Positions 53,234 to 55,214 of a stretch of 55,214 nt of DNA are shown piece after piece; within the stretch, counting starts at the first letter, position 1; the number at the start of each line of letters is the position of its first letter. The stretch comes from Opitutales bacterium. GTDB taxonomy: Bacteria > Verrucomicrobiota > Verrucomicrobiia > Opitutales > Oceanipulchritudinaceae. The notes under the pieces were generated by a model. It made no database searches. It was not told where the DNA came from and was given only the letters and a program-made list of their open reading frames with translations. Position numbers and translations under genes: made by a program. The stretch spans positions 1 through 55,214 of the forward strand of contig JAFIGH010000024.1 in NCBI GenBank assembly GCA_020831525.1, written 5' to 3'.

Positions 53234-55207
53234 CTAGTAGTCACCTCGAAAAGAATGATACTGACCCTTCCATTCGTCGGGGGGTCTTCCAAATCCATCG
53301 GTTTCTCTTAGACGAAGGGCAACCTTTGTTCCTCCATCGGTGGAGGAAACATTTATTCCGTCGTGAGTAGAGCGAAGAACTCTCACTGATATTTCCCGTT
53401 CGCTGGATTTGTCATCGTTTGAACTGGAAAACCAATAGCGCATTCCCCAAAAAGTGGGGTTTGTTCTAGATCGGATATGGTAAGATAATCTAAACATCTC
53501 TGAATCCCGGGCAATCACTTCAGGTCCCACATCAACCCAATTATCAAGAGCCTTTGTATCTGTAATCCTTCCATGCTCCGAACCCTCCAAAAAGACCCTC
53601 AAATCAATCTCATCGGCATTACCGAGCGAACCGTTCCCTCGCAGTTTTACTTGCAGACGACCATGATAATCCCCCCTTAGCCACTGTTTAACGAAACCTT
53701 GCATGAAGGGCTGTTTGAGGTTGGGGTTGGAGCTTCGCAGATATTCCTCAGCTATTGCTCTCGATGGATCATCCCGTATTTTAGAGTAAGCTTGAAAATC
53801 GTCATGCGCCTGCCTAATTAATTCTATTGCGTGCGCGATATCCTTTGTTAACCATTCCCATTGTGCTTGGCGCTCAAATCTCCTTTCGAGATCTCGTAAT
53901 TCCCGAATGCGCGAATCAAATTCAAAAAGTCGAAGGGCTTGGTTCACCGTATCCAGGAGGGCGGCCTTCAATTCCTCGTTCATTCGGTCCTGAAGGCCGG
54001 GAGTAAGGTTTTCCCCGCCAGTCAACAGAGCAGAAACATAATCACAAGCTTGTTTTATGTCGGAACTACTCAGATATTCTCTGAAGTTGGCCCAGTTTTG
54101 CAGCCACTCCCGACGTTCGCGGCCGGTCTCCAAGGCCTCCCCGATATGGCGCAATCGCTCTTGCATTACATCATCTTCTCGACGGCGCCGGGGAAAGCTA
54201 TCTTCCACAATCGCCCGCAGGGTGGAAAATTTTTCTTTTGCGGGCGAACTCTCTCTAGATAGCTCCTCAGCCACGCATTTCAAGAGGTTCCACCACTCAG
54301 TCATTAATTCCACCGAGATTGAATCGCCATCATGACCCAATGCGGTGGCGAGTCGGGATGTCGCGCGGATGTGATCTTCATGATCGGTATCCAGTGGCAT
54401 TTGAGCTATGACCCGCTTAGTCCTCGCAAGGCTTACGCGATGCAGTTCTCGCAGGAGCTGTTCCTTTTCGCTTTCTCGCATGGGGGAACGTGGCCACGGC
54501 CAGATCGACGCATAGATGGCCGGCTCCTGGTTAATACGTTCCACCGATTGCCGGACACTTTCGTCGGGAACTTGATTTGATTTGTTTTCTATAAAATACT
54601 CCAGATCTTGCCGTGCCTGCGAGATCGGCGTCACGTATATCCGGTTCTTTATGATTCCCCCGACGAGAAGGCTTACCAATAAAAGAGCCAAGACAGTAGC
54701 CCCGTAATTCCTGCTTCTGATGAGACCGATGCGGATAAATTTCCGAAGTTCGAGTCGACTGCTGGCATCATACACAATCTCCTGCAATTCGTCCATGATC
54801 GTCGGCAGCATTGCCTCCATGCCGGAATTGCTTTGAATCTCACGCCGCAAGGAACTCGCCTCATCCTGCAGGGATTCGACTTTGCGCACACTTTCTTCGT
54901 TGAAGAGTAAAACAGGGAGATCCAGCACCTCTCTCTTCATTTCCTCCAATCTACGCTCTGTCTGCTTTTGATATTCATCACGTATGGCTTGGACCATCAT
55001 GCCCAAGGTATCCTCCAAGCCAAAGGACGGAAGGAGATTGTTCCGGATTACCGGTCGTTCAATTCTATCACCCCCTGAAATCTTCTCGACAATCTCACTT
55101 TCTCCAAAGGCACTGACCGGTAGCAAAAAAACGGGGCCATTGGCAATTCCGGCCAACACATTTCTGGTTCTTCGGAGATTTTCATGGAAACATGCTGAGC
55201 TTTCCAT
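53234..55207 (-). CDS. GTPase-like membrane protein, 5' end cut by the window
   Basis: At least 657 residues from the ATG at 55207, but the frame is open to the window edge and the first visible residues (NVLAGIANGPVFLLPVSAFGE) look like the G5 end of a P-loop GTPase, so the true start is probably outside. After a coiled segment (RRLEEMKREVLDLP, KVESLQDEASSLRREIQS) there is one membrane helix (YGATVLALLLVSLLVGGI, about 170-190), a ~350-residue helical domain and a C-terminal beta-rich domain (~510-640; RLQVKLRGNG, DLRVFLEGSEHG). The order GTPase, membrane helix, helical domain, beta domain recalls TssM/IcmF proteins in outline, but I see no IcmF signature. Function unknown. Confidence 0.78.
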   Translation of the reverse strand: MESSACFHENLRRTRNVLAGIANGPVFLLPVSAFGESEIVEKISGGDRIERPVIRNNLLPSFGLEDTLGMMVQAIRDEYQKQTERRLEEMKREVLDLPVLLFNEESVRKVESLQDEASSLRREIQSNSGMEAMLPTIMDELQEIVYDASSRLELRKFIRIGLIRSRNYGATVLALLLVSLLVGGIIKNRIYVTPISQARQDLEYFIENKSNQVPDESVRQSVERINQEPAIYASIWPWPRSPMRESEKEQLLRELHRVSLARTKRVIAQMPLDTDHEDHIRATSRLATALGHDGDSISVELMTEWWNLLKCVAEELSRESSPAKEKFSTLRAIVEDSFPRRRREDDVMQERLRHIGEALETGRERREWLQNWANFREYLSSSDIKQACDYVSALLTGGENLTPGLQDRMNEELKAALLDTVNQALRLFEFDSRIRELRDLERRFERQAQWEWLTKDIAHAIELIRQAHDDFQAYSKIRDDPSRAIAEEYLRSSNPNLKQPFMQGFVKQWLRGDYHGRLQVKLRGNGSLGNADEIDLRVFLEGSEHGRITDTKALDNWVDVGPEVIARDSEMFRLSYHIRSRTNPTFWGMRYWFSSSNDDKSSEREISVRVLRSTHDGINVSSTDGGTKVALRLRETDGFGRPPDEWKGQYHSFRGDY

Positions 55208-55214
55208 GCCGGAA

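Overview
The window looks like a chromosomal segment of a GC-rich, Gram-negative, polysaccharide-degrading bacterium, most likely a Verrucomicrobiota member (Opitutales or Puniceicoccales type). The reasons are a PEP-CTERM protein, a secreted multidomain beta-helix enzyme with an NLLKYALGL-type C-terminal domain, several glycosidases, TonB-dependent receptors with a TonB2-style energising complex, many starts without a Shine-Dalgarno sequence, and short dispersed palindromic repeats. The lineage is inferred; no rRNA gene is present.

Layout. (1) 0.1-14 kb, carbohydrate region: PEP-CTERM protein, six-hairpin glycosidase-like protein, GH3 beta-glucosidase with PA14 insert, catalase-peroxidase KatG, a PBP-like/AraC hybrid regulator and a 1360-residue secreted beta-helix protein. 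(2) 14-25.4 kb, TonB region: an operon of DUF3450 protein, coiled-coil-ExbB fusion, ExbB, ExbD, TonB and TPR protein, then two divergent outer-membrane receptors, one of which shows no plug domain. (3) 25.4-34.4 kb, amine region: a five-gene operon (Tat-exported FAD amine/amino-acid oxidase, membrane cytochrome c, ammonium channel, membrane-anchored triple-RidA protein, aldehyde dehydrogenase) facing two exported PLP aminotransferases. (4) 34.7-39 kb: MFS transporter, beta-hydroxyacid dehydrogenase and GH2 glycosidase, with direct-repeat operator candidates between the last two. (5) 39.1-40.6 kb: tmRNA (ssrA) with an integrase remnant abutting its 3' end and further gene debris. (6) 40.6-48.5 kb: LuxR regulator, a translationally coupled pair of XPB-type helicase proteins, a DUF4143 ATPase with a repeat array at its start, and a methyltransferase. 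(7) 48.7-55.2 kb, visibly more AT-rich: an MCE/MlaD-like protein coupled to an ABC-ATPase/MlaE-permease fusion, facing three uncharacterised membrane proteins, one of which looks like the C-terminal part of a GTPase cut by the window edge.

The most interesting observation is that regions 2 and 3 appear to be one regulon. The identical 13-mer AAAAAGATGTCCA lies at or within 10 bases of the first start codon of five transcription units: the TonB operon, both receptors, the amine-oxidase operon and the first aminotransferase. Three of the five use its ATG as their start. The genes fit a cell-envelope pathway. Receptors take up an amine-containing substrate and an exported flavoenzyme oxidises it, perhaps with cytochrome c as electron acceptor. 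Exported aminotransferases may act on the same compounds. Anchored RidA domains hydrolyse the imine, Amt recovers ammonium and the aldehyde dehydrogenase finishes the carbon skeleton. The substrate is unknown.

The second candidate for an undescribed system is the Mla-like fusion transporter with its GTPase-like neighbours at the right end.
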